A stretch of 64,000 bases of DNA. It comes from Capillimicrobium parvum (GTDB lineage Bacteria; Actinomycetota; Thermoleophilia; Solirubrobacterales; Solirubrobacteraceae). A program made the translations under genes and the position numbers. How positions within the stretch are numbered: position 1 is the first letter of the stretch; every line of letters begins with the position of its first letter. This document shows positions 8,412 to 16,006 of this stretch, in pieces. Below the pieces are notes generated by a model. It searched no databases, was not told where the DNA came from, and saw only the letters and a list, made by a program, of their open reading frames with translations. The DNA is taken from NCBI RefSeq assembly GCF_021172045.1, contig NZ_CP087164.1:620001-684000 (forward strand). Reading direction: 5' to 3'.

Positions 8412-8466
8412 GTAACACTTTCGGGCAGTGAGGAGGAACGGTTGCGGAGCCCTCTTCTGTAACACC
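8411..8466 (-). promoter_or_regulatory. Two TGTAACAC repeats at the start of the integrase operon
   Basis: TGTAACAC occurs on the plus strand at 8411-8418 and 8459-8466, 48 bp apart. Read on the minus strand, the inner copy runs into the ATG of the zinc-finger gene. The spacing, near a whole number of helical turns, and the overlap with the start codon suggest operator sites controlling the zinc-finger/integrase operon. Confidence 0.4.
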
Positions 8467-8485
8467 TTTGCCGCATAAGAAAGCC

Positions 8486-9572
8486 TAGGATTCGGCTCGT
8501 TTCAGGGGGTCCGCCCATCCGGGCGAACTGCGGCCGTCGCCCGAGCGGCTAGCTGTCGAGCCCGGTGACCTGCCGAACGCGGTCGAGTGGGGGTCGGTTG
8601 CCGAGGGCGCTGTGGGTGCGCCGCTCGTTGTAGTGGCGCACCCAGTGTGGCAGCGAAGCTCGACGGGCCTCGCTTGAGGCGTATTCGAGCGCGTAGGCCC
8701 ACTCACGCTGCAGCGTCTGCTGGTAGCGCTCCACTTTGCCGTTGGTGCGCGGCGTGTAGGGCCGCGTGCGGAGGTGATTCATCGCCCTGGCGTGCAGCAG
8801 TGCCTTGAGCGTCTTGTTGTGGACGTAGGCGAACGCGTTGTCGGTCATCAGTCGCTCGGCGACGATGCCGTGCTCGAGGAAGAAGTCCAGCGCGCGACGG
8901 GTAAACGCGGTGACCGTGGCGGCCTTCTCGTCGTCGTGGATCTCGCTGTAGGCCAGGCGGCTGCAATCGTCGACGATCGAGTGGCAGTACTCCCAACCGA
9001 CCCGCCGTGAGCGCCTGGTGCGGTCGCCGGTGACGGCGTGGCCGGGCTCGGTGAACTTGCCGAAGCGCTTGACGTCCATGTGCAGCAGGTTGCCGGGGCA
9101 CGGCCACTCATAGCGGACGACCGCCGGCCGCTCAGGGGCGGGGCGCCGGGACACGCCGGCGCGTTGCAGGACTCGGTGGACGGTCGAGTGCGACCGCGCG
9201 ATCTCGGGCTCGTCGGCGAGCCTCCGTGGGCTCCATCCGGTCCGCTTGCGCAGCTCGCAGATCCGCTGGGCCTCCTCGGCTGGCACCTGTCGCGGTGAGC
9301 GGTGCGGGCGGCTGGAGCGCTCGGTCAGACACGCCAGCGATGTTTGCTCGTCCGGCGTGGCTTGGCGCCAGCGATGCACCCACTCCCACACGGTCGACTT
9401 CGAGACGTTCGCCCAGGCGGCCGCCTGGGCGAACGTCTCGCCGTCGTCAACAACACGACGAACGACAACCTCGCGTCCACGCGCGGTGAACCGGGCTCTA
9501 TGGTGCGCCATCCGGGCCTCCTTGAGACGTGTGAGCTTCGACACCCACACCCTCTCGGCAGGCCCGGACCTA
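8486..9572 (-). mobile_element. IS481-family insertion sequence
   Basis: It contains a single intact DDE transposase gene. The proposed ends begin TAGG on the left (8486) and, read inward from the right, TAGGTCCGGGCC (9572). The two ends share only a scattered match (TAGG, GGC, GGG), so the inverted repeats and exact borders are tentative. The right end coincides with the stop codon of the excisionase-like gene. No clear target duplication is seen. Confidence 0.55.
8549..9511 (-). CDS. IS481-family transposase
   Basis: A 320-residue transposase from ATG 9511. An N-terminal helix-turn-helix (TFAQAAAWANVSKSTVWEWV) precedes an integrase core of the RNase H fold. The catalytic DDE triad is visible as Asp in LHMDVKRFG, Asp in LMTDNAFAY and Glu in NGKVERYQQ, with the downstream HYNERRTHSALGNRPP motif typical of the family. 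It appears intact and so possibly active. It sits inside the satellite-like element, between the excisionase-like and zinc-finger genes. Confidence 0.9.
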   Translation of the reverse strand: MAHHRARFTARGREVVVRRVVDDGETFAQAAAWANVSKSTVWEWVHRWRQATPDEQTSLACLTERSSRPHRSPRQVPAEEAQRICELRKRTGWSPRRLADEPEIARSHSTVHRVLQRAGVSRRPAPERPAVVRYEWPCPGNLLHMDVKRFGKFTEPGHAVTGDRTRRSRRVGWEYCHSIVDDCSRLAYSEIHDDEKAATVTAFTRRALDFFLEHGIVAERLMTDNAFAYVHNKTLKALLHARAMNHLRTRPYTPRTNGKVERYQQTLQREWAYALEYASSEARRASLPHWVRHYNERRTHSALGNRPPLDRVRQVTGLDS

Positions 9573-9764
9573 CTTCACGGCGTTCGGAACGTCCCTGGGC
9601 ACGTCAGCTAGCCACTCGTCGACCGCGTCCTCGCGGAAGCGCAGCGCGCCGCCCGGCAGCCGGAAGGCCGGAAGCTCGCCCCGCCGCGTCCAGCGCAGCA
9701 CCGTCTCGGCGCTGACGCCGAGCAGACCGGCGAGTTCGCGGGCGGTGAGCAGCGCGTCCATCAC
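9570..9764 (-). CDS. xis: MerR/HTH_17-type excisionase-like protein
   Basis: A 64-residue protein consisting of one winged helix: LTARELAGLLGVSAETVLRW, then RRGELPAFRLPGGALRF. This is the standard DNA-binding module of excisionases and small MerR-like regulators in actinobacterial elements. It starts in an ATGA overlap with the upstream ORF. Its TAG stop coincides with the IS481 border, so the insertion probably fell at or just after its end and separated it from the integrase operon. It is expected to bend att DNA and favour excision, or to regulate the integrase. Confidence 0.8.
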   Translation of the reverse strand: MMDALLTARELAGLLGVSAETVLRWTRRGELPAFRLPGGALRFREDAVDEWLADVPRDVPNAVK

Positions 9765-10096
9765 ACGCCCCGCTTCGCCCGTGCGGCGGCGGACTCCACG
9801 ATGTTCCCGACCAGGACGTTGGGCAGCGGTGGACGCAGGCGCTCGTAGTTCAGGTCGGCGGCCGCGGACGCAACGTCACCGGGCGCCATCCCCCAGCCGA
9901 GGAGCGTTGTCGCGTACCCCGTGAGCCGGTCGATGCAGTCGCGGGTCGTCGTGCTCGCGGCCACGAGCGCGTCGGGCGCGGGTGTGCACGTCACCGTCTC
10001 GGCGCGCTGCTCCGCGCACGGCAGGTCGGGTGCCCGACCGGCGTCCGGCGCCGACCACACGACGCGAAGATGCCGCGCCCCGGGCTGGCGGCTCAT
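9761..10096 (-). CDS. Hypothetical protein upstream of the excisionase
   Basis: A 111-residue protein starting at ATG 10096 with a 4-bp overlap into the excisionase-like gene. The N-terminal half is Ala/Pro/Thr-rich and the C-terminal half looks helical (RDCIDRLTGYATTLLGWGM...). No family is recognised. Its promoter must lie in the iteron/palindrome region 10097-10202. Confidence 0.55.
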   Translation of the reverse strand: MSRQPGARHLRVVWSAPDAGRAPDLPCAEQRAETVTCTPAPDALVAASTTTRDCIDRLTGYATTLLGWGMAPGDVASAAADLNYERLRPPLPNVLVGNIVESAAARAKRGV

Positions 10097-10112
10097 GCCA
10101 TCCGGCCGCTTC

Positions 10113-10200
10113 GCAGGTAACGGCAGGTAACGGACCTAAACGTGTGCGCGCGTGCGCGTACGCGCGTTGGAGGGACGTACCGGCCGTTACCCGTTACCTG
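10113..10200. promoter_or_regulatory. Iteron and palindrome region, candidate replication origin or operator
   Basis: The octamer GGTAACGG occurs twice head-to-tail at 10116-10123 and 10126-10133 (as a tandem 10-bp repeat). It occurs twice in the opposite orientation at 10184-10191 and 10191-10198. Between them lies a perfect 12-bp palindrome GCGCGTACGCGC at 10154-10165. A fifth GGTAACGG occurs at 15865-15872. The region separates the primase-polymerase gene from the excisionase-side genes. Iterons beside a primase suggest an origin; operator sites for the downstream promoter are the alternative. Confidence 0.5.
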
Positions 10201-10202
10201 GC

Positions 10203-11680
10203 TCACCGGTCCTCCCAGGCGACCGGGATGACGAAAAACGCCCACTGCAGCGTCTGGCGCCCACCCGGCTGGGTGGCCTTGACCCGGCCCTCGCGCCCCG
10301 GCTTCGTCCAGCCGAGCGGCGGCATCGCGCGCACGACCGCGTCGGCGATCCCCGGCCCGGTCTTCTCCGCGACGAACTCGCCGAACCACTCCGCGCGGAC
10401 GTAGCGCAGACCCGTGGCCGGGTCTTCGAGCGCATGGCGCGGCGGTCCGCCCGGGGCGTCGACGCGGGCCAGCTGCGCGAACGCCCGCCACCGCGACGCC
10501 TGGTCCTTCATGTCGACCGCTTCGACGGGCGTGCCGCGCAGGTAGCCGACCCCGTGGTCGTGGGGTCCTCGACCTCGACCCCGGCGACATGCTCGCCGAG
10601 CAGGTACAGCAGCGCATTGACCCGGGTCACGTCGACCGGCTTGAACTCGGGTTCGGCGCCCGCCTGCAGCGCGACCTCCTGCGCGAGCTTCGCCGGGGTC
10701 CCGACCCGGCCGAGCGGGTCGAGCACGATGCGGTCCCCGTCGTCCAAGTGGATGTGCGCGACGGCGTTCGTGCCGCGGCCGCAGATCTTCACGCGGTCGA
10801 CGCGTTTGCCGACCCCGTCGAGCGCGAGCTTCGCGGTCAGTTCCTCGACCGCTGCGCCGATGTTCTCGGCGGGCTGGTAGCGCGCGACGCTGTGCGCGAT
10901 CTTGCGGACCCCGGCCTCGTCGAGCGGCGCCTGGCAGCGGTCGCGGTTCATCACGAGCAGGGCCGCCAAGATGGCTGCTTCGTGGAAGCCGCGGCGGCGC
11001 ATCGTCCCCGCGAGGCTGGTCAGCGCCGAGTTCCGGCTACGGAGCGGGATGGCGGCCTCGACCGGCGCGGCGGTGCCGCTACCGGTCCGCTTCGGGCGCA
11101 GCGCCTCAGGGACCGGCTGCAGCGCGGCCGTCCACGGGCGCGCGCCGTTCGCCCACTCGTAGATCACGCCGCTGGCGTGGCGGCTGCCAGGCAGCATCAC
11201 GTACGTGCCAGCACCCCTGACCTCGACCCCGGTCACGGGGGTGGTGTCCTAGGTGACGGTTCGCGCGCCGGGCGAGCAGTAGACGTGTGCGCCGCGCGTC
11301 CCCGCGAGCGGCCCGTCGGTCGCCTCGCCCGTCCACACCACCGGGCCGGTCAGCCCCAGGGCGCCGATGACCTCGCCCGAGTCGCGTCCGTGCTTGGCGT
11401 CGATGTCGACGACCGACACGATGTTGCCGACGGCGGCCGCCCAGTTGGCGCCCGGAAAGCTGGCGTCCCAGTGCAGGAGCGCCCGCTCGTCGGTCGTCGC
11501 GTTCGTCAGACCGTTGGGGGTGCGCGGATGCTTGCCGGGGGAGTTGCAGTCCGCCTTGCCGCAGGTGCAGCGCCCGTCGGCGGCGACCGTGTGGCAGGGG
11601 AGAACCTTGAGCCCGTGTTCGGCGAAGTCCCGCGCGGCCTCGAATGCCGCCGTGTGGCTATTGTCTGTAGCGCGAGACAT
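10203..11680 (-). pseudogene. Bifunctional DNA primase/polymerase, interrupted twice
   Basis: From ATG 11680 the protein matches the prim-pol N-terminal domain: HGLKVLPCHTVAADGRCTC, then GKHPRTPNGLTNATTD, and the metal-binding VVDIDAKHG. An in-frame TAG at 11249-11251 stops it; the same frame continues past the stop with VTGVEVRGAGTYVMLPGS, which is the rest of the domain. A frameshift then occurs near nt 10560, where the homologous continuation (GYLRGTPVEAVDMKDQ) moves to another frame, ending at 10203. Repaired, it would be ~490 residues. It would prime or initiate replication of the element. It is either decayed or affected by sequence errors. Confidence 0.75.
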
Positions 11681-11741
11681 GACCTCGCTCCTTTTCCGGG
11701 GGACCGTCTTGCGGCGGTCCTTCGGTCGTCGAGGGGCAGGG

Positions 11742-11936
11742 TCACGCCGTCGTGGCGAGCCGGGGCTCGTCGCCGCTGGCGTCGTGGGCGTGCAGGTAGA
11801 AGCGGAACGCGCGGCACGCCTCCCTGCTGATGCTGCGGTCGTGGGCCGCTGCCAGGGCGTGGAAAGCTTCGGCCTCGGCGACCGGAAGCCACGCCGAGAC
11901 ACACTTCGTCGGTTCCTGCTGCTTCTCGTTCTTCAC
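11742..11936 (-). CDS. Small ribbon-helix-helix-like protein
   Basis: A 64-residue protein from GTG 11936, chosen because a GGAGGTGG ribosome-binding site lies just upstream. The pattern KCVSAWLPVAEAEAF, then LAAAHDRSISREACRAFRFY, fits a beta strand followed by two helices, as in CopG/Arc-type repressors. It lies directly upstream of the primase-polymerase gene and may be its regulator. The assignment is by fold pattern only. Confidence 0.5.
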   Translation of the reverse strand: MKNEKQQEPTKCVSAWLPVAEAEAFHALAAAHDRSISREACRAFRFYLHAHDASGDEPRLATTA

Positions 11937-12155
11937 CTTCGACCACCTCCGGGTCTGCCGCGTTTGTCTCCGCGGTGAATCGTTGCGGCGGGACGGGCGG
12001 ATAGTGGGTACTTTGACGCCCGACCGCGGCCCGTTCACCGGGTGGAAGAACGCTACGTTTCGCCGTGCGGGGGCCGTGTGGCCTAGTGCTTCACGAGTTC
12101 GTCAGGCACTACGTCCGCTTTGCTTGACATTTTCGTGCAAGTAGCCGTTCGTCGC

Positions 12156-12201
12156 TGCCAACGTTGGCACGCGCGCGGCAATGCTTCTATTAGAAGCTTC
12201 T
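12156..12201. repeat. Palindrome cluster between the capsid and replication modules
   Basis: TGCCAACGTTGGCA, a perfect 14-bp palindrome, lies at 12156-12169. GCTTCTA/TAGAAGC arms with a 1-nt centre follow at 12183-12197, and AGAAGCTTCT at 12192-12201. A partial copy, TGCCAACATTGG, lies at 15887-15898 near the right end of the element. The region is just past the stop of the minus-strand gene at 12210 and upstream of the regulator at 11936, so terminator and operator roles are both possible. Confidence 0.5.
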
Positions 12202-12209
12202 CCGCGGGA

Positions 12210-12515
12210 CTACGCCCGGTACGTCCACGGCCGTCCGTCCGTCGCCAGCCACGCCTCGACCGCCCGCCGACCGAGCCGCTCCGCCCACGCGCCGAGCCCG
12301 TAGCGGTCGGCGAGCACGATGGCGTCTTCGAGCGCGTGCGGGTCGCGCAGGTCGATGCGTTCGGGCGCCTCGCGCAACTCGGCGTACGCGCGGATGAGGT
12401 CGGGCCCGTCCGTCGCCCGCTGCCCCGCCCGCCGCAAGCACCGGATGGCGTGCCGCTGTGCCGCCGGCAGCCGCTCATCGACCACCTCGACCTCGCCGCT
12501 ACTCCGTGCCCGCAT
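12210..12515 (-). CDS. Small helical protein downstream of the capsid gene
   Basis: A 101-residue, mostly helical, charged protein: GPDLIRAYAELREAPERIDL, then LEDAIVLADRYGLGAWAERL. ATG 12515 is chosen because the upstream extension of the frame is low-quality. It lies about 140 bp past the stop of the capsid gene on the same strand, so it may be transcribed with it. No family is recognised. Confidence 0.5.
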   Translation of the reverse strand: MRARSSGEVEVVDERLPAAQRHAIRCLRRAGQRATDGPDLIRAYAELREAPERIDLRDPHALEDAIVLADRYGLGAWAERLGRRAVEAWLATDGRPWTYRA

Positions 12516-12655
12516 ACGCCCTCCGGCGCGCCCGCAGGTCGTCGCGCTGCGCCCACCGGGTGACCGCCGCATGCCGTGCCCTCTGGCTCGCGACGACACG
12601 CCCAGCCCGTTGTTCGTCGCGACGAGTGACACGGCGCCGCTTCGAACAAGATGGT

Positions 12656-14032
12656 TCACTTCACTTCCAAGTATCTCAGACCGGCGGGGTTGACCACCGA
12701 GCAGCCCGACCGCCAATACATGTAAAACCCGCGCTGTCCGGTCGGTCGTCCCGAGGCGCCGAACAGGTGGGCAATTACCTCCAAAGTTGCCCCAATCCGG
12801 TCGCCGATAACGACACTCTGTCGGAAATCTCCGGCGATGGCGACCTTCTTGCCGGAGGTCAACACGTCGTCCATCTCGGACCACAAGGCGAGCGGCCGTC
12901 CGACGTAGGTCTGGCGGTCGGCGGAGATGACGGGCGGCTCGGCGCTGCCGGGCCCGAGCATCCGGTAGCTGGCGTCGGCGACGGCTGGGCTAATCATCAC
13001 CGCCGAGTTTGCCTGAAAGCGCGGCGGGATGTCACTCATGAGGCTGTAGCAATCGGCAACCCCATATGCGGCTGTTCCTGCGCTCAACACCTTCTGACCG
13101 TTGCCGAGGCCGACGAGGACGCCTTCCGGTTCCGCCGAGGCGTGCCCGCGCCCGGTGAGGAACATCGAGCTTTCCAGCCGGTCCTTGGCGTCTTGCAGCA
13201 TCAGTGCCATCTCGGTGGCAAGCGTCGACCAATCCTGTGACACTTCGATGGAGGGGGGCACGAACGCCTGTGCCTTTTCAGCGTAAAGGGTGGGCTGGAC
13301 GAGCGTCGGTGTGTCATCGCAAACCTCGGCCGCTTCGCCGTCATACGACGCGCTCACTCCTGACGAGGTGACTCCTTTCCACTCGTTGCCGACCATCGTG
13401 ACGAGCCTCGCGGCGCGGCGTAGTGGGTTCAACGTGCCGTCCGATGACAACATCACCGACGGGTCAAGCGCCGCGGGAATCGCGAACCCGCCCTGGTTGC
13501 CGGAGCCACCGAAGACCGACAGTGCGCGGGTGTACTGGATGCGGTTCACCCGCTCGAGCGCGGCGTGTTCCTCGCGCGACATCCGCAGGTGCGCGGACCC
13601 GGGGTCACACAGGATTCGCCCGAACGCCCGGTGGTAGTGCTCGTCAGCCGTCGCGACCAGATACTCGCTGTCGAGGTCGGTCGGGTCGGAGCGCAGGTGC
13701 GCGTCGAGCCGGTCTGCGGCCTCCGGGATCAGGTGTCCGCTGTTGCTGTATCGCTCAACGGTACGCAGCGCGGCGCTCCGTGTCGGGTTGCCGCGCGCGG
13801 GGGCGGGGCCGCCACGCGTAGGGAACTCGGCGCCCGCTTCGAGGTTCGCCGGGTTCCGCGCGGCGCGCTTGGCGACCTGGCGGCGGTGCTCCTGCTCGGA
13901 CATGAACCGGTCGGCGTACCGGCACACCGCCTCATGCTCGCCATCGATGATTTCACCTTGGCGGATGTGGATGGTTTCACTGCCGGAGAGTTGGGAGGTG
14001 AAGCTTCGGGCTGCGATTCGGACAGCGGCCAT
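12656..14032 (-). CDS. HK97-fold phage major capsid protein
   Basis: A 458-residue protein from ATG 14032. The first ~200 residues are helical and charged (scaffold-like delta region). The mature shell domain follows, recognisable by FGGSGNQGGFAIPAALDP, an ELFVPPS-like AFVPPSIEVSQDW strand, DAKDRLESSMFLTGRGH and the C-terminal GQRGFYMYWRSGC and LRYLEVK strands. It would assemble an icosahedral capsid. No portal, protease, terminase or tail gene accompanies it in the element, so particles would need a helper phage. It ends cleanly at a TGA/TAA-type stop with no lesions, unlike the primase. Confidence 0.88.
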   Translation of the reverse strand: MAAVRIAARSFTSQLSGSETIHIRQGEIIDGEHEAVCRYADRFMSEQEHRRQVAKRAARNPANLEAGAEFPTRGGPAPARGNPTRSAALRTVERYSNSGHLIPEAADRLDAHLRSDPTDLDSEYLVATADEHYHRAFGRILCDPGSAHLRMSREEHAALERVNRIQYTRALSVFGGSGNQGGFAIPAALDPSVMLSSDGTLNPLRRAARLVTMVGNEWKGVTSSGVSASYDGEAAEVCDDTPTLVQPTLYAEKAQAFVPPSIEVSQDWSTLATEMALMLQDAKDRLESSMFLTGRGHASAEPEGVLVGLGNGQKVLSAGTAAYGVADCYSLMSDIPPRFQANSAVMISPAVADASYRMLGPGSAEPPVISADRQTYVGRPLALWSEMDDVLTSGKKVAIAGDFRQSVVIGDRIGATLEVIAHLFGASGRPTGQRGFYMYWRSGCSVVNPAGLRYLEVK

Positions 14033-14398
14033 GAGGGCACCTCGCGGGGCTCGCGGTGGGCACGTCCGCCTGCGCGGCGGCGGGCAGCGTGCGATATGTC
14101 GGTGCCTTGCGTCTGGCTGGGGCGCGGCCACCCCGTGGCTATTACTCGCTACAGCCCTACCGCGGCGGCGGCGTCCCCACAGCCATCCGGCCCGAAGGAA
14201 CACGACCTCGCTGCGCCGCCTCCCGGGTGAGCGTGCGCTCGGCGCGGAAACCGGTGGCGGCCCGGGTGGGAAGCCCGGCGCGGACCGCCACCAAAGAGTC
14301 TACGGGTTGCGGCGGACGCCGCGCGTGTGGTGCAGTGGCCCGGTCGTGGCTCGGCAGGGCGGCAGGGCGCGGCCGGGCAAGGCTCGGCGCAGACGGCG
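14033..14398. other. Intergenic region upstream of the capsid gene
   Basis: About 365 bp without a convincing gene; ORFs here overlap in several frames and none has a family pattern. It should contain the capsid promoter on the minus strand; no clear -35/-10 pair is seen. A GAGG element lies shortly upstream of the capsid ATG. Confidence 0.4.
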
Positions 14399-14423
14399 AA
14401 GGCCCAGCGAATCGCTGGGCCTT
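14399..14423. terminator. Strong bidirectional hairpin terminator
   Basis: AAGGCCCAGCG at 14399-14409 pairs perfectly with CGCTGGGCCTT at 14413-14423 across a 3-nt loop. The 11-bp stem with A and T ends can work in both directions. It lies 43 bp past the stop of the DUF892 gene and so ends that minus-strand transcript before the capsid module. Confidence 0.75.
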
Positions 14424-14466
14424 CGGCTGCGGCGTTCCGGACGGACCGTCGGGGTGATGGTGCCGG

Positions 14467-15486
14467 TCAGGCGTTGACGCGTTCACGCTCGGCGGCGTTG
14501 AGGACCCCAGCGCGGTTCTTGTGCGCGCGCTCGTAGGAGCGGACCTCGTTGGCGCGGTCGTCGTCGCCCTCGGACAGCACGGCCTGCACCTCGGCGGCGG
14601 TGAGCTCGTCATAGCCCGCCCACGGCTCGTCGCCGCGCAGCGAGGTGATGCGGCCCAGGACGGTGGTGCGGTTCTGGTTCTTGCGCTCGTAGGCGTCGAC
14701 CTTGGCCAGGTCGATCTGCGAGAGGTCGGCCAGCTTGCTGATGATCTCGTCCGCGGTCAACGCGTCGTAGTGCGCGATCGCTAGATCGTCCGCGGAAGCC
14801 ATGGCGCCCTTGACCTGCCCTTCGGCCTGGGCGACGCCGGGGACCTTGCGGGCCTGACGCGCGGTGCGCTTCGTGTTGGCCGTCGTCTTGCGCGCCGTGG
14901 TCTTGGTCGCCTTGGCCGCGTCACGAACGGTGTCGGCGGCGCCCGTCTTCGTGACGTCGTAGGAAGACTCGCCGTCGACGTCGGCGTGGACGACGGCGTC
15001 GGTCAGCTTCGGGATCTCCCGCAGGACCCGCGCCAGCATCTTCTCCTCGTCGGCGAGAATCGACGCGGCCAGCCGGGCGGTCTCGCCGTCACCGACCGAG
15101 CGGGCCAGCCGCTCGATCGCGGTGTACGTCGCGATCTCCAGGGCTTCGTTCGCGCAGGCGTCCTTGGCGTTCTTCAGGACCTTCTCCTCGCCGCCGGTGC
15201 CGCGCAGAAGATCAAACGGCATCTTGCCCAGTGCCAGGAACTGTCCGACGACGCTCTCGGCCGCGCCGAACATCGCCATCAGCGGGTTGGAGCCCCCGAG
15301 CTGCTGAGCCCGGCGACCGACGCGCTCGGCATGGTCACGCGTCTCGTCGAGGTGCGTCTCGAGGGCGGTGCGGTAGGACCCGCGGGGGGTCATGGCGATC
15401 TGCGACTGCAGCACCCGGATCAGGGCCTGCTCGCTGGCGTGCGCCTCGTCGAGGTATTGCACGACCTTCTGCTGGTCTGCGTTCAT
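14467..15486 (-). CDS. DUF892 ferritin-like protein with two C-terminal repeats (element cargo)
   Basis: A 339-residue protein from ATG 15486. Residues ~1-165 are a DUF892/YciE-type four-helix ferritin-like domain (QKVVQYLDEAHASEQALIRV, then ANEALEIATYTAIERLA, then ADEEKMLARVLREIPKL). A basic Lys/Thr/Ala linker (TKTTARKTTANTKRTARQ) follows. Two copies of a ~45-residue module then occur, HYDALTADEIISKL...YERKNQNRTTVLGRI and GYDELTAAEVQAVL...YERAHKNRAGVLNAA. It is probably a stress or metal/oxygen-related cytoplasmic protein. It lies between the att cores, so it counts as cargo of the element. Confidence 0.8.
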   Translation of the reverse strand: MNADQQKVVQYLDEAHASEQALIRVLQSQIAMTPRGSYRTALETHLDETRDHAERVGRRAQQLGGSNPLMAMFGAAESVVGQFLALGKMPFDLLRGTGGEEKVLKNAKDACANEALEIATYTAIERLARSVGDGETARLAASILADEEKMLARVLREIPKLTDAVVHADVDGESSYDVTKTGAADTVRDAAKATKTTARKTTANTKRTARQARKVPGVAQAEGQVKGAMASADDLAIAHYDALTADEIISKLADLSQIDLAKVDAYERKNQNRTTVLGRITSLRGDEPWAGYDELTAAEVQAVLSEGDDDRANEVRSYERAHKNRAGVLNAAERERVNA

Positions 15487-15693
15487 TACGGCATCCGATC
15501 GGTGTAGGAGCCTGGACGAGTTGGAGGTCCAGACACGAGGTGGAGGGCGTCGGCGGAGGACAACAGCCGAACGCCTATACCCCCCGTTCCCCCGTTGCCG
15601 CGAGGGCCACACACGACCCGGGCTATCTGTGCCCAACCTCACACCCCCGGGCACCCGACGCACCACGCGGGGCCCGGTGTGCTCTGGCATTGG

Positions 15694-15798
15694 TCAGTGC
15701 GCGGCGACCATGACGAGCGTGGCGTCGTCGCGCAGCGGCTTGGGCGACGCGTCGATGACGGCGTTCTGGATCTCACGCACCGCACGGGCGACGGTCAT
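15694..15798 (-). pseudogene. C-terminal fragment of a PP2C/SpoIIE-type phosphatase
   Basis: Thirty-four codons in one frame end in SPKPLRDDATLVMVAAH. The PLRDDATLVMV ending is the conserved last strand of PP2C-type (RsbU/SpoIIE) phosphatases, with the metal-binding Asp pair. The remainder of the ~200-residue domain is missing. It suggests chromosomal DNA captured or deleted within the element. Confidence 0.45.
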
Positions 15799-16006
15799 CG
15801 CAGCAGTACAAGACGCCCGTCATCGTCATCGGCCAAGTGGACTGACCCCGCCCGCGGAACGACTGGTAACGGACGGCGGCGGTCGGTGCCAACATTGGAA
15901 GCGCCTCAGAAACCGCTGTGTGCGGGCTGCGGGCGGTCCGGCAGCGGGATTGGCCGGATTCAGCGGCGGCGGGCGGCCCGCACGCCGCGGGCGGGTCCGT
16001 GGGCGG

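Noticed and set aside
10152-10880. A plus-strand ORF over the prim-pol region
   Set aside because: It is Arg/Ala-rich shadow coding; the minus strand carries recognisable prim-pol motifs.
13565-14477. Plus-strand ORFs across the capsid gene and its upstream region
   Set aside because: They have no family pattern and are antisense to the clear HK97 capsid gene or lie in GC-rich intergenic DNA.
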